A stretch of 64,000 nucleotides of DNA from Halobellus sp. Atlit-31R. GTDB lineage: Archaea; Halobacteriota; Halobacteria; Halobacteriales; Haloferacaceae. The stretch's first letter is position 1. Each line of letters opens with the position of its first letter. The DNA lies in contig QPLR01000004.1 in the NCBI GenBank assembly GCA_003665935.1, positions 124,001-188,000 of the forward strand. The letters run 5' to 3'. Below the pieces are notes generated by a model, which was given only the letters and a program-made list of their open reading frames with translations, was not told the DNA's origin and searched no databases. Below are positions 27,001-36,012 of this stretch, piece by piece. A program made the translations under genes and the position numbers.

Positions 27001-30000
27001 GGCCTCGAGCGATGCAGGCGAGGTCGTCGCGTACGAGTGGATGCTCAACGCGACAGATCTGATCGACGACACCGATCCGGCAACGATGAACGCGACCGCC
27101 ACCGGCGAGAACGTCACGTTTGCGCCGGCGACTCCCGGCAACTACACCGTCTCGCTGACAGTGACCGACGCGGTGGGCGTGCAGTCGACCACCTCGACCA
27201 CGCTACGTGTAAAAGACATCTCACCGCGGCCAGCGTTCACGACAACTGCGCCGCGGAACCTCTCGACGGCACCGGTGATAGACACGCTCGACGTCAGCTC
27301 GGCCACCGACGCACCGAGTTCGCTCGCGTGGAACGACGACGGCTCGAAGCTCTACGTCGCGGGCGCAAGCCAGGACGAGGTGCAGGCGTACGAGCTGTCC
27401 ACGCCGTACGATCTCTCGACGGCCACCGCCGGGAACACGTTCTCGTGGTCACGGACACCAAATGGTGTGGCCTGGAACGAGGACGGAACGCAGCTGTACC
27501 TGGCAAATTGGGAGGGATCCACTGGCAGTCAGATATACAGATACAGCATCGGAACGCCGTACGACCTCTCCACGCGCGGGTCCGGCACCGTCATGTCGCT
27601 CTCGAACTATCCCGGCGGTCGACCCAGCGCGCTCGAGTTCAGCCCGGACGGCTCGAAGCTGTACGTCGCGACCTACACGAGCGACGAGGTTGTCGAGTAC
27701 GACCTCACTACACCGTACGACGCGACGACACACGAAGCAACGCCAGTCACGCTGGACGTTGCTCCTGAGGGGGCTGAAGAAACCCCACACGGCATCGAGT
27801 GGCTCGAAGGAGGCACGACGCTGTGGGTGATGGGGTACTCCGGAGGGGGTGTGGGTGTCTACGACGTCTCGACGCCGTACGACGTCTCGACGGCCACCAA
27901 GACCGGCGAGTTCGAGTTCTCCGGCGTGAGTACACCTGGTGGCATCGTGTTCGATCCAACGATGTCGATGGTGTACGTCCCGGACTACTCCGGTGACGAT
28001 GTTACTGCATACAAGTCGCCGCTCCAACTCGAGACGCCGAGTACCTTCGACGCCGGCGTGAGCGAGCCAATCCCCGGCAACTCGATCGCGAGTTACAACT
28101 GGACGCTCGCGGTCGACGGCGGCGAGAACCAGACGTTCACCGGCGAGCAGATCACGGTCGACGACGTGAACGGCTCGGCAGCAACCGACCTGACGCTTAC
28201 CGTCACTGATTCCAGCGGCGACAATGCGTCGCGCACGTGGGCGGTGAAAACCACAGTGCCGACGCCTGCAATCGCGACGAATGCAAGCGACGCGTCAGAT
28301 CCACAGGTCGCGTACACTCAGCCGGTGGGCGACGTACACTCGTGGAACGGATCGAACTCCACTGATCCGGGAACGGTCGAATCGTACGAGTGGACGCTCG
28401 ATGCGACCGACCTTCGCGACGACACCGACCCGGAATCGGTCAACACCACCAAAACGGGCGAAGAAGTGACGTTTTCGCCGAGCGTGGCCGGAAACTACAC
28501 AGTCTCGCTGACGGTGAGTGATTCGGTCAGTATCAGCAACACGACGACGAAGACGCTGCAGGTGACTGATTCGACACCACCGATCGCAAACATCACCACG
28601 AATGCGACCGCCGCAGCGTCGGTCACCCAGCGGTACGCTCAGCCCGAGGCAACGACTCGAAGTTGGAGCGGAGCGAACTCGACAGACAACTACAACGTCA
28701 CGCAGTACAACTGGAGCCTGAACGCAACGAGCCTGAAGGACCCAGCAGCGCAACCCTCGGCCGCGAACACCTCCGCAACGGGAGAGACGGTCTCGTTCAC
28801 GCCGACTGAACCGGGCAACTACACCGTCTCGCTGACCGTTGCCGACGGCGATGGCAACGAGAACACCACCCGGACCTCGCTTCTGGTCCCAGCTGTTCCG
28901 AAACCGGTCGTTGAGACGAACGCGAGCGCCGCCTCAGAGTCCGAGTACCACCTGACACAGCCAGAAGGGGCCGTTCGTTCGTGGGACGGATCGAACTCCA
29001 CGGACGTCGGCGCAGTCGAGGTCTACGAGTGGACGCTCAACGCGACCAGTCTTCGCGACGACACCGACCCGGCCTCGGTCAACACCACGAAGACCGGTGA
29101 AGCAGTGACCTTCTCGCCGGGAGTCGCTGGAAACTACACCGTTTCGCTAACCGCGACCGACGTGGTCGGCATCAGCAACACGACGACGAAGACGCTCCAA
29201 GTGGTCGATGCGACACCACCGGTCGCAAACATCACGACGAACGCGACCGCCGCAGCGTCGGTCGCCCAACAGTACGCCCAGCCCGAGGCAACGACTCGAA
29301 CCTGGAGTGGGTCGACGTCGACTGACAACTACAACGTCACGCAGTACAACTGGCACCTGAACGCGACGAGTCTCGACGATCCAGCCGCGCAGCTCTCGGC
29401 CGCGAACACCTCCGCAACGGGAGAGACGGTCTCGTTCACGCCGACCGAACCGGGCAACTACACCGTCTCGCTGACAGCGACCGACCGCGATGGCAACCAA
29501 AACACCACTCGGACCTCGCTTCTGGTCCCCGTCGTTCCGACGCCGGTCGTCGAGACGAACGCGAGCAGTTCGCCGGACCCACAGCTCGCGTACACCCAGC
29601 CGGCTGGCGACGCGCGTTCGTGGGACGGATCGAACTCCACGGACGTCGGCGCAGTTGAAGTCTACGAGTGGACGCTCAACGCGACGACACTCCTCGACGA
29701 CACCGACCCGGCCTCGGTCAACACCACGAAGACCGGCGCAGCGGTGACCTTCTCGCCGAACGTCGCCGGAAACTACACGGTGTCGCTGACAGCGCGGGAC
29801 GTCGTCGGAGTCGAGAACACGACCACGACGACGCTGCACGTGGCCGATTCGACGCCACCGGTCGCGACCCTCACGACGAACGCGACCGTCGGAACGTCGG
29901 TCGCCCAGCAGTACGCCCAGCCCGGATCGGCGACTCGGACGTGGAGCGGAGCCTCCTCGACAGACAACTTCAACATCACGCGGTATCGGTGGCACCTGAA

Positions 30001-33000
30001 CGCGACGAGCCTCGACGATCCGGCCGCGCAGCTCTCGGCCGCGAACACGTCTGCGACGGGAGAGACGGCCTCGTTCACGCCGACCGAACCGGGCAACTAC
30101 ACCGTCTCGCTGACCGTTGTCGACGGCGATGGCAACGCAAACAGCACGCAGGTCTCGCTCGCAGTGCAAGACCGGACCTCCCCGACGGCGGCGATCGAGA
30201 CGAATGCGAACCGCGCCACTGCGCTGCCACAGCTGTACGCGCAACCGGAGGACGCGACCCTGTGGTGGAATGCGTCGAATACGACTGACAACGGTCGGAT
30301 CGCAGGGTACAACTGGACGCTGAATGCGACGACGCTCGACAACAGTTCCCTCTCACTCGATCGCGCGAATACCTCTGCAACGGGGGAGAACGTCACGTTC
30401 GCGCCTACCGAGCCGGGGAACTACACGATCTCCGTGAAGGCGACTGACGCCGACGGTAACGCCAACTCCACGCGAGTCACAGTGCGAGTTTCGGACGCGA
30501 CCTCGCCAGTTGCAAACTTCACAACCACGGCGACCGCGGACCCGTCCGTGCCGCAATCGCACGCACAACCGGTCGACTCCACGAGACAGTGGAACGGTTC
30601 GTCGGCGACGGACAACGGACAGATCGAACACTACGAGTGGACGCTCAATGCGACCAGTCTGAACAACTCGTCGGCGTCGACGGCGTCCGCGAACGCATCC
30701 GCGATTGGCGGAACCGCCTCGTTCACACCGACTGCCCAAGGCAACTACACGGTGACACTCACCGTCACCGACGCCGACGGTAACAACAACTCGACCCGGA
30801 CGACGCTCCACGTTGGGTCACCGGACACCGACGGCGATGGCATCCCCGATCCACAGGAGGGCAGCGGTGATACCGACGGTGACGGCATTCCCGACGACGA
30901 GGACACCGACAGTGACGGGGACGGCATCCCCGACAGCGAGGAGGGTGGCGACGACACCGACGGTGACGGCGTGCCCGACAACAAAGACACTGACGCCGAC
31001 GGTGACGGCGTGCCCGACAGCAAGGAGGGCAGCGGCGACACTGACGGCGATGGAACTCCGGACAGCGAGGACACCGACGCCGACGGGGACGGCATCCCCG
31101 ACAGCGAAGAACCCGACACCGACGGTGACGGTATCCCGGACGGTCGCGAAGGCAGTGGGGACACCGACGGGGACGGCACCCCCGACGACGAGGACACCGA
31201 CGCCGACGGGGACGGCATCCCCGACAGCGACGAAGGGCTGACCGACACTGACGGCGACGGGACGCCAGATAGCAAGGATACCGACGCCGACGGCGATGGC
31301 ATCCCCGACAGCGACGAGGGCGGTGACGACACCGACGGCGACGGCATCCCGGACAACAAAGACACCGACGCCGACGGTGACGGTCTCCCCGACAGCGAAG
31401 AGGGCGATGCAGACACCGACGGCGACGGCATCCCCGACAGCAAAGACTCCGACACAGACGGGGACGGCATCCCTGACAGCGACGAAGGGACTGACGACGC
31501 CGACGGCGACGGCATTCCGGACAACAAAGACGGCGACGCCGACGGGGACGGCATCCCCGACAGCGACGAGGGCAGTGAGGACAGCGACGGCGACGGCATC
31601 CCAAACAACAAAGACACCGACAGCGACGGGGACAGGATCCCCGACAGCGACGAGGGCAGTGAGGACACCGACGGTGACGGCGTGCCCGACAACGAGGACA
31701 CCGACGCCGACGGCGATGGCATCCCCGACAGCGAGGAGGGCGACGGCGACGCCGACGGCGACGGCATCCCGGACAACAAAGACGGCGACGCCGATGGCGA
31801 CGGCATCCCAGACGGCGAGGAGGGGAGCGGCGACACCGACGGTGACGGTGTCCCCGACAACAAAGACACCGACAGCGACGGTGACGGCGTCCCGGACGAC
31901 AGCGACGACGACAGCGACGGTGACGGCATCCCCGACAGCGACGAAGGGACGGGCGACAGCGACGGTGACGGGATCCCCGACAGCAGAGACACCGACAGCG
32001 ACGGTGACGGCATCCCCGACAGTGAGGAGGGTGGCGACGACACCGACGGTGACGGCGTCCCGGACAACAAGGACACCGACGCCGACGGTGACGGCGTGCC
32101 CGACAGCAAGGAGGGCAGCGGCGACACCGACGGTGACGGTGTACCCGACAACAAAGACACCGACGCCGACGGCGACGGGACGCCAGACGGTGAAGAGACT
32201 GACACCGACGGCGACGGCATCCCTGACGACCGCGAAGGCACCGGCGACACCGACGGTGACGGCACCCCGGACAACGAGGACACCGACAGCGACGGGGACG
32301 GGATCCCCGACAGCGACGAAGGTGCGGTCGACAGCGACGGTGACGGAACGCCGGATAGCAAAGACACCGACAGCGACGGGGACGGGATCCCCGACAGCGA
32401 CGAGGGTGCCGGAGATGCAGACGGTGACGGCATCCCGGACAACCGCGATACCGACAGCGACGGGGACGGGATCCCCGACAGCGACGAAGGTGACGGCGAC
32501 GCTGACGGTGACGGTATCCCGGACAACAAAGACACCGACGTCGATGGCGACGGCGTGCCCGACAACGAGGAGGGCAGCGGCGACACCGACGGCGACGGCA
32601 TTCCGGACAACAAAGACACCGACGCCGACGGGGACGGCATCCCCGACAGCGACGAGGGCAGTGAGGACACCGACGGTGACGGTGTACCCGACAACAAAGA
32701 CACCGACGCCGACGGTGACGGCATCCCCGACAGCGACGAAGGGACTGGCGACGCCGACGGCGATGGCGTGCCGGACAACAAAGACACCGACGCCGACGGC
32801 GATGGCATCCCCGACAGCGAGGAGGGCGACGGCGACGCCGACGGGGACGGCATCCCGGACAACAAGGACACCGACGCCGACGGCGACGGCGTGCCCGACA
32901 GCAAGGAGGGCAGCGGCGACACCGACGGTGACGGTGTACCCGACAGCAAAGACACCGACGCCGACGGCGACGGGACGCCAGACGGTGACGAGACCGACAC

Positions 33001-35038
33001 CGACGGCGACGGCATCCCGGACGACCGCGAAGGCACCGGGGACACCGACGGTGACGGCGTCCCGGACAACGAAGACACCGACAGCGACGGTGACGGGATC
33101 CCTGACAGCGAAGAGGGTACGACCGACGCCGACGGCGACGGGATCCCCGACAGCAGAGACACCGACAGCGACGGTGACGGTGTACCAGACAGTGAGGAAG
33201 GTACCGGCGACGCCGACGGCGATGGCGTCCCCGACAACCGCGACACCGACGCCGACGGCGACGGGATCCCCGACGGCAAAGACACTGACAACGACAACGA
33301 CGGGATCTCCGACAGCGACGAGGGAGCTGGTGACAGAGACGGTGACGGGATCCCAGACAGTCGAGACACCGACAGTGATAACGACGGGATCCCCGACAGC
33401 CGAGACACTGACAACGACAACGACGGGATTCCCGACAGCGAAGAGGGTGGCGACGACACCGACGGTGACGGCATCCCGGACAACCGCGACACCGACAGCG
33501 ACGGGGACGGCATCCCCGACAGCGTAGAGGGCGGTGCAGACACCGACGGTGACGGCATCCCGGACAACCGCGACACCGACAGCGACGGGGACGGCATCCC
33601 CGACAGCGACGAAGGCGCCGGCGACACTGACGGAGATGGGATCCCCGACAGCAAAGACACCGACGCAGACGGCGACGGCGTCCCCGACGGAGGGGCCGAC
33701 TCGAACGACGGGTGGGAGCCGGACGACCGCGACCCCGTCCCCGACCGGGAAGGCGGTGAGGATGAACCCGAGATCTCTGTCGTCGAACTCCCGGACGACG
33801 AGGACATCGACTCTACCGACTCCGACTCCGAGGCGACCACGGTGAGAAACCGGAACAAGGTCGACATCTCGAACGCGAAATCGGGTGACGTGATCAGTAT
33901 CGCTCTCGACGCCGGCGAGATCGACACCACCGGCGGCGAACGTGACACGACGGAGACTGCCACCACCGACGAAAGCGCCGACGCGAACGCGACCACCGAT
34001 ACGACGGAGATCGGAGCGAACACGGGTGACGCCGGTGACAGCAGCGAGACGAACGAGACCGTTACGCCCGCGTCTAACACGACTACCTCGCAGACAAACG
34101 TGATGGCCGACGGACTGAACATCACGGTCAAACGGGAAGGGAACTACTCACTCTCCGTGGAGAGTCTCGAACCCGAAGCAGTGGTCGTCGACGCATCCAC
34201 CCGCGCAGGCGCGACACGCCAAGATGTCGAAGAGGACGCGACCACCGGCACGCCAGTCACGGTTGTCAATCGCCTGGACGAAGACGGTCAGCGCTTCGTG
34301 CGCGAGACGAGCCAACGGCCGATGGGATACATCGTCGTCGACCACGAGTTCCCGGATACAGATATCGAAGGCGTTACCCACACGTTCCGCGTGCGGAAGG
34401 CACATCTCGATGCGATGGAGATCGACGCCGAGTCGGTCACGCTCTACCGCGACGAACCAGGCGGATTCCGAGCCTTGGACACCAGACCGATCGGTGAGAA
34501 CGGCCCGTTCTACCGCTTCGCGGCGGACTCACCGGGGCTGTCACTGTTCGTGGTCGGAACGAACTCGTCCGCCTTCGAGACCAGCGACCCAACGCTGCAG
34601 TCGTTCGATCCGACGACCGGGGCGCTCGAAGCGACGGTCGTAGTGCGCAACGTCGGTAACGCATCCGGCGAGATGCCGATCCAGCTGTCGCTGAACGGTA
34701 CCAGCCGTTCGACCGAGACGGTGTCGCTGGACCCCGGCGAACGCCGAGCCGTCACTCTGCGCACCAGCGTAGACGCACTCGGATCGACGGTGGTCGCCAT
34801 CGCCGGCGAAACGCTCGGAACTGTCGAGCTAGAGGCAACGACAGACGGCACGCAGTCACGTACCGAGGGGACGCAGACAGGCACGGATGCGGCACCCGGC
34901 CCGGATTCGGACACGAATCAGATCGATCCCACCGGAATCGATGCCGCCACCCCCATCCGCACGATCCTGTTCCTCATCGCAGGGCTCAGTGTGGCGATAC
35001 TGACGTTGCGGATGGTGCGTCGCCGGACCAACAAGTAG
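21092..35038 (+). CDS. Giant multidomain surface protein (cupredoxin, GLUG, propeller, PKD, TSP3)
   Basis: The protein has 4648 residues. A signal peptide (1-29) is followed by a cupredoxin-like domain (about 91-203) with His132/His135, Cys187, His190 and Met193 as possible copper ligands. Two GLUG-type beta-helix modules follow (about 213-690 and 750-1300, many GGxVG motifs), then PKD-like and duplicated beta-propeller-like modules (about 1380-2370). A run of PKD-like repeats (about 2390-3240) precedes about 970 Asp-rich residues of thrombospondin type 3 repeats (about 3244-4215). A PGF-pre-PGF-type domain (about 4405-4490), a CARDB-like module and a C-terminal transmembrane segment with a basic tail end the protein. 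It should be a calcium-rich, filament-like surface adhesin. The start ATG is preceded by a G-run (GGGGGGG) and overlaps a small upstream ORF. It is monocistronic otherwise. Confidence 0.92.
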   Translation: MVNRRIPVSAVVLSFLLVISVLPAAVVATPAPPAADVRPPSATSGELPEPNLSVGQSPSSLSTPAWTTDGGPFASTSGSGPATTSDPLLGANRNYTVTANGTSNYVLDGYDQPQITLVRGETYTFEVDASGHPFHISTDSTGGDFSGIYTDGVSVTNPSGANANATESGTLTFTVPTDAPNTLYYVCGFHGGMGAQISVVDDGSGSSRSDRKMITDVDELQAMENDLDGHYELANDIDASVTATWNDGAGFDPVGTFTGSLHGEGHTIAGLTVNRSTSANVGLFSYLGNGPDGNDLYEFTLESPTVVGRFYVGSIAGSNAGATVNAVHIRNATVNGTNSVIGGAFGRMYNDNSDSDIESVYENSIVSVTIDTGASHVGGVAGESDHDSEYSADTAIVDNITVYADLTGDDYTGGVFGDTGSAMQKGDIRIEDTTVTGSIAGESYVGGMAGRVYGTSIRSQRNAFSADVVATGSYTGGVAGQVYQRHLDDRLYPENQFKTTSSTGNVTGGNYVGGFIGYYQYYDNSEYPSRYRFNDNYATGTVQGSTYVGGMYGYYLFNDRASTNNYVYHDDNYATGDVYGSSSVGGYFGHIKVDSGSREHFMRKNYASGSVYDVDDGAPTNTVAGFVGQASGDSCTVVELSQYQEYSEQSFWVDSDRNDDATQFLGDERGDCDEGYFAYRYRPGTAETYTGEAYDPDLFDGTFDYWYQGWDSGTTRSNGYQVSLPVLRENEQPRPWPEQQTYFANGSGSASNPYIIENWRHLSNVDLVDYDSHFLQVNELNASTPGYDTYAGPQANDGAGWQPLYNNEYAIEYDGGGHTISDLYINRSQVFIENENGDRLVSWRATGLFGVLASGDRVTNATFTDANVNMTGNSAAGVLAGEINTDGDVTNVTVRDSIVSSRYYVGGVGGEMNADGDLRRVTVENVSVHARDNRAGGVIGQMYYDTGLLADATVTNTTVTGDGAIGGAVGNLDGSSSGIPGGVVNVTVTGGVVNGTGSSYVGGVIGQAEYFDRIENITATVPVTGSINVGGAIGGLLDIPGDRDIRNATASGDVVATNRHGGGLVGEATTPEDLNNPPQVYDSSATGNVSGGSGLGGLVGSTGGGRYNDPIGITRSYATSDVNGTSTLGGLVGDMSNNGPGITNSYATGDVTGTGSNIGGLAGTGSSPITRSYATGDVNGTSRIGGLVGYGRDVSESFATGNVTGTDEEIGGLVGYLTSGTVEDAYAAGGVVTGDTKVGGLVGELFSNNRIDNAYAAVEVHAQTDLRGGFIGYEYYDTDGGDWFWIDVSRSDDVAQNESVRADTDNRVGSGDYRGLGYDPVASPTDDSVVTPLGNPNLAEISGHSEWTVDVNETVATYPYLVNNVPPEKPGRSLLYGTSTATPVIVETNATDAAGLSIPEAYAQDEDVPAYWIGGSDANITIRSPIQFDWQLAPDGNATGSATNATGENTTLTAADPGSYNLTLTVADAMGAGFTDSTTVRVNDTTPPIAAVATNASAAPTIAQNYTQPEYASRGWNASNSTDNGEIDSYEWSLEAIQLVEDTDPATVSATKTGAVVTFAPDEPGTYNVSLTVTDTGENTNTTARTLRVVDASPTPASTTTAPRNLSTAPVVHTLDTSSRAGGLGGIVWNDDGTKLYVANYLRDTVDSYELSTPYDLSTATDGARYQGAPSGIAGIAWNADGTKLYQIPYNDNGKVYVNTVATPYDLTTVGSGQFYDLSSELSGADYLGGIEFSPDGSKVYFPTYADDSVVEYDLSTPYDLSTREATPTTLEVDPSGAEETPYGVEWLEGGTTLWVIGYSGGGVGVYDVSTPYDVSTATKTGESEFPGVAAPGGITFDPTMSTVYVPDYSGDDVTALDVPLQLETPSTFDAGVSEPIPGNSIASYNWTLAVDGGENQTFTGEQITVDTVNKSGVHDLTLAITGSSGDTAERTWVVEATAPTATISTNASSSGGAQTYEQPEDATRNWNGSASSDAGEVVAYEWMLNATDLIDDTDPATMNATATGENVTFAPATPGNYTVSLTVTDAVGVQSTTSTTLRVKDISPRPAFTTTAPRNLSTAPVIDTLDVSSATDAPSSLAWNDDGSKLYVAGASQDEVQAYELSTPYDLSTATAGNTFSWSRTPNGVAWNEDGTQLYLANWEGSTGSQIYRYSIGTPYDLSTRGSGTVMSLSNYPGGRPSALEFSPDGSKLYVATYTSDEVVEYDLTTPYDATTHEATPVTLDVAPEGAEETPHGIEWLEGGTTLWVMGYSGGGVGVYDVSTPYDVSTATKTGEFEFSGVSTPGGIVFDPTMSMVYVPDYSGDDVTAYKSPLQLETPSTFDAGVSEPIPGNSIASYNWTLAVDGGENQTFTGEQITVDDVNGSAATDLTLTVTDSSGDNASRTWAVKTTVPTPAIATNASDASDPQVAYTQPVGDVHSWNGSNSTDPGTVESYEWTLDATDLRDDTDPESVNTTKTGEEVTFSPSVAGNYTVSLTVSDSVSISNTTTKTLQVTDSTPPIANITTNATAAASVTQRYAQPEATTRSWSGANSTDNYNVTQYNWSLNATSLKDPAAQPSAANTSATGETVSFTPTEPGNYTVSLTVADGDGNENTTRTSLLVPAVPKPVVETNASAASESEYHLTQPEGAVRSWDGSNSTDVGAVEVYEWTLNATSLRDDTDPASVNTTKTGEAVTFSPGVAGNYTVSLTATDVVGISNTTTKTLQVVDATPPVANITTNATAAASVAQQYAQPEATTRTWSGSTSTDNYNVTQYNWHLNATSLDDPAAQLSAANTSATGETVSFTPTEPGNYTVSLTATDRDGNQNTTRTSLLVPVVPTPVVETNASSSPDPQLAYTQPAGDARSWDGSNSTDVGAVEVYEWTLNATTLLDDTDPASVNTTKTGAAVTFSPNVAGNYTVSLTARDVVGVENTTTTTLHVADSTPPVATLTTNATVGTSVAQQYAQPGSATRTWSGASSTDNFNITRYRWHLNATSLDDPAAQLSAANTSATGETASFTPTEPGNYTVSLTVVDGDGNANSTQVSLAVQDRTSPTAAIETNANRATALPQLYAQPEDATLWWNASNTTDNGRIAGYNWTLNATTLDNSSLSLDRANTSATGENVTFAPTEPGNYTISVKATDADGNANSTRVTVRVSDATSPVANFTTTATADPSVPQSHAQPVDSTRQWNGSSATDNGQIEHYEWTLNATSLNNSSASTASANASAIGGTASFTPTAQGNYTVTLTVTDADGNNNSTRTTLHVGSPDTDGDGIPDPQEGSGDTDGDGIPDDEDTDSDGDGIPDSEEGGDDTDGDGVPDNKDTDADGDGVPDSKEGSGDTDGDGTPDSEDTDADGDGIPDSEEPDTDGDGIPDGREGSGDTDGDGTPDDEDTDADGDGIPDSDEGLTDTDGDGTPDSKDTDADGDGIPDSDEGGDDTDGDGIPDNKDTDADGDGLPDSEEGDADTDGDGIPDSKDSDTDGDGIPDSDEGTDDADGDGIPDNKDGDADGDGIPDSDEGSEDSDGDGIPNNKDTDSDGDRIPDSDEGSEDTDGDGVPDNEDTDADGDGIPDSEEGDGDADGDGIPDNKDGDADGDGIPDGEEGSGDTDGDGVPDNKDTDSDGDGVPDDSDDDSDGDGIPDSDEGTGDSDGDGIPDSRDTDSDGDGIPDSEEGGDDTDGDGVPDNKDTDADGDGVPDSKEGSGDTDGDGVPDNKDTDADGDGTPDGEETDTDGDGIPDDREGTGDTDGDGTPDNEDTDSDGDGIPDSDEGAVDSDGDGTPDSKDTDSDGDGIPDSDEGAGDADGDGIPDNRDTDSDGDGIPDSDEGDGDADGDGIPDNKDTDVDGDGVPDNEEGSGDTDGDGIPDNKDTDADGDGIPDSDEGSEDTDGDGVPDNKDTDADGDGIPDSDEGTGDADGDGVPDNKDTDADGDGIPDSEEGDGDADGDGIPDNKDTDADGDGVPDSKEGSGDTDGDGVPDSKDTDADGDGTPDGDETDTDGDGIPDDREGTGDTDGDGVPDNEDTDSDGDGIPDSEEGTTDADGDGIPDSRDTDSDGDGVPDSEEGTGDADGDGVPDNRDTDADGDGIPDGKDTDNDNDGISDSDEGAGDRDGDGIPDSRDTDSDNDGIPDSRDTDNDNDGIPDSEEGGDDTDGDGIPDNRDTDSDGDGIPDSVEGGADTDGDGIPDNRDTDSDGDGIPDSDEGAGDTDGDGIPDSKDTDADGDGVPDGGADSNDGWEPDDRDPVPDREGGEDEPEISVVELPDDEDIDSTDSDSEATTVRNRNKVDISNAKSGDVISIALDAGEIDTTGGERDTTETATTDESADANATTDTTEIGANTGDAGDSSETNETVTPASNTTTSQTNVMADGLNITVKREGNYSLSVESLEPEAVVVDASTRAGATRQDVEEDATTGTPVTVVNRLDEDGQRFVRETSQRPMGYIVVDHEFPDTDIEGVTHTFRVRKAHLDAMEIDAESVTLYRDEPGGFRALDTRPIGENGPFYRFAADSPGLSLFVVGTNSSAFETSDPTLQSFDPTTGALEATVVVRNVGNASGEMPIQLSLNGTSRSTETVSLDPGERRAVTLRTSVDALGSTVVAIAGETLGTVELEATTDGTQSRTEGTQTGTDAAPGPDSDTNQIDPTGIDAATPIRTILFLIAGLSVAILTLRMVRRRTNK
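25550..28255 (+). repeat. Tandem duplication of about 1,350 bases within the giant gene
   Basis: Two copies of a PKD-plus-propeller module lie head to tail. Identical segments recur at a spacing of 1,350 bases (for example 26451 and 27801, and 26671 and 28021) and 1,353 bases further left. Long stretches of the DNA are nearly identical, including synonymous positions, while the 5' halves are more diverged. Confidence 0.85.
28560..30176 (+). repeat. Tandem 639-base PKD-pair repeats within the giant gene
   Basis: A unit of two PKD-like domains (213 residues) recurs with a constant 639-base spacing, for example the Gln-Pro segment at 28641, 29280 and 29919. Copies share long near-identical DNA runs, including the segment encoding GNYTVSLT. 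The units keep the reading frame exactly. Confidence 0.8.
30823..33700 (+). repeat. Thrombospondin type 3 repeat array (Asp-rich)
   Basis: About 2.9 kb encoding roughly 70 copies of the pattern DxDGDGxPDxxE/D, with DTDGDGIPD as the commonest core. Each unit has a calcium-binding Asp loop. At DNA level it is a degenerate 39-base-type array with alternating NKDTD and SDEG partners. The opposite strand is open over 1,128 codons, purely as a product of the repeat. Confidence 0.92.
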
Positions 35039-35265
35039 TACCGGCCCAGCTTGCCGCACCGCGCTCCTCGTCGGAGGCTCAAGACGAGGACAACCGAGGC
35101 GTGTCGTGTTTCGCGCTGCAAACCGCTCGTCGAAGTCGGTCGTGCTGCGGTAGACGCGTACCTCTCGACACCGGACCGAAAGCGGAATCGCGTTTCTCGA
35201 TGCCGAGAGCCGCAGTCCCGAACAGTACATTTGTTGGTGTTCCAACTGCAACCAACGGCACACGT

Positions 35266-35919
35266 ATGACCATCATCGCGAAAGTGTACTTTTCCCATCC
35301 GAGGATGGCCCTGGCGAACGTCATCTCGTCACTTCCGGAGGTAGAGATCCGGGTACTGCAGGAAGTGAGCACCGATCCTGTCAGCGACCAGTCGTTCTTC
35401 GTCGTCGAGACCGACGAGGTCGACGACCTCGAACGCGCGCTGGCGGGTGACCATACGGTCGAAACCGCCCATCGCGTATCGAGCTACGAAGACCGCCCCG
35501 TCTACAGCATCGAGTTCACCGACGACGCACTCCTTCTGGGGTCAGTCGTCACCGGACAGGACGGCTTCGCGCTCAACGCCTACCGATACGACGACGGCTG
35601 GGTCGAACGCTGGCAGCTGCCGAGTCGCGAGTCGCTCCAGTCCGTCTGGGAGTACGCGAACGACCAGTCGTTCGAGTTCGATATCCACGAGATTCACCAG
35701 ATCTCGGAGAGCAGGCAGTCGGACGCGAGCGGGCTGACGGACAAACAGCGCACGGCGCTGATCTACGCCTACGAACACGGATACTTCGAGGAGCCGCGGG
35801 AGACGACGCTCGAAGAGATCGCAGACGAGTTCGACATTTCCACGACCGCGGCGAGCGGCCGCGTCCGACGTGGGGTGAAGAACCTCATCGAGTCGTCCGC
35901 GCAGGATCTCACCCGCTGA
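35266..35919 (+). CDS. Bacterio-opsin-activator-type HTH_10 transcription regulator
   Basis: The ATG at 35266 gives 217 residues; an upstream extension is Arg/Cys-rich and unlikely. The N-terminal half (MTIIAKVYFSH... to about residue 150) is the alpha/beta sensor-like domain of the Bat family. The C-terminal HTH_10 domain begins near LTDKQRTALIYAYEHGYF and holds the recognition segment EEIADEFDISTTAASGRVRRG. Such regulators are numerous in haloarchaea and their ligands are mostly unknown. It lies 230 bases after the giant surface-protein gene and could regulate it, which is only a positional guess. Confidence 0.9.
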   Translation: MTIIAKVYFSHPRMALANVISSLPEVEIRVLQEVSTDPVSDQSFFVVETDEVDDLERALAGDHTVETAHRVSSYEDRPVYSIEFTDDALLLGSVVTGQDGFALNAYRYDDGWVERWQLPSRESLQSVWEYANDQSFEFDIHEIHQISESRQSDASGLTDKQRTALIYAYEHGYFEEPRETTLEEIADEFDISTTAASGRVRRGVKNLIESSAQDLTR

Positions 35920-36012
35920 GTCGGCACAGACTGCGCCGTCCCTCCCGGCGCTGTCTCGCCAGCGGGTGACGATTCGAGACAGAACTTTCTGTTTCATCAA
36001 CATACTGCCGCT

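Noticed and set aside
30823..33700. Possible CRISPR array because of the dense repeats
   Set aside because: Repeats are contiguous coding units without unique spacers of constant length, in one open reading frame.
30745..34131. A 1,128-codon open frame on the minus strand opposite the thrombospondin repeats
   Set aside because: It is a monotonous Ser/Pro/Leu repeat produced by the complementary strand of the Asp/Gly repeat; no start signal or composition typical of this genome.
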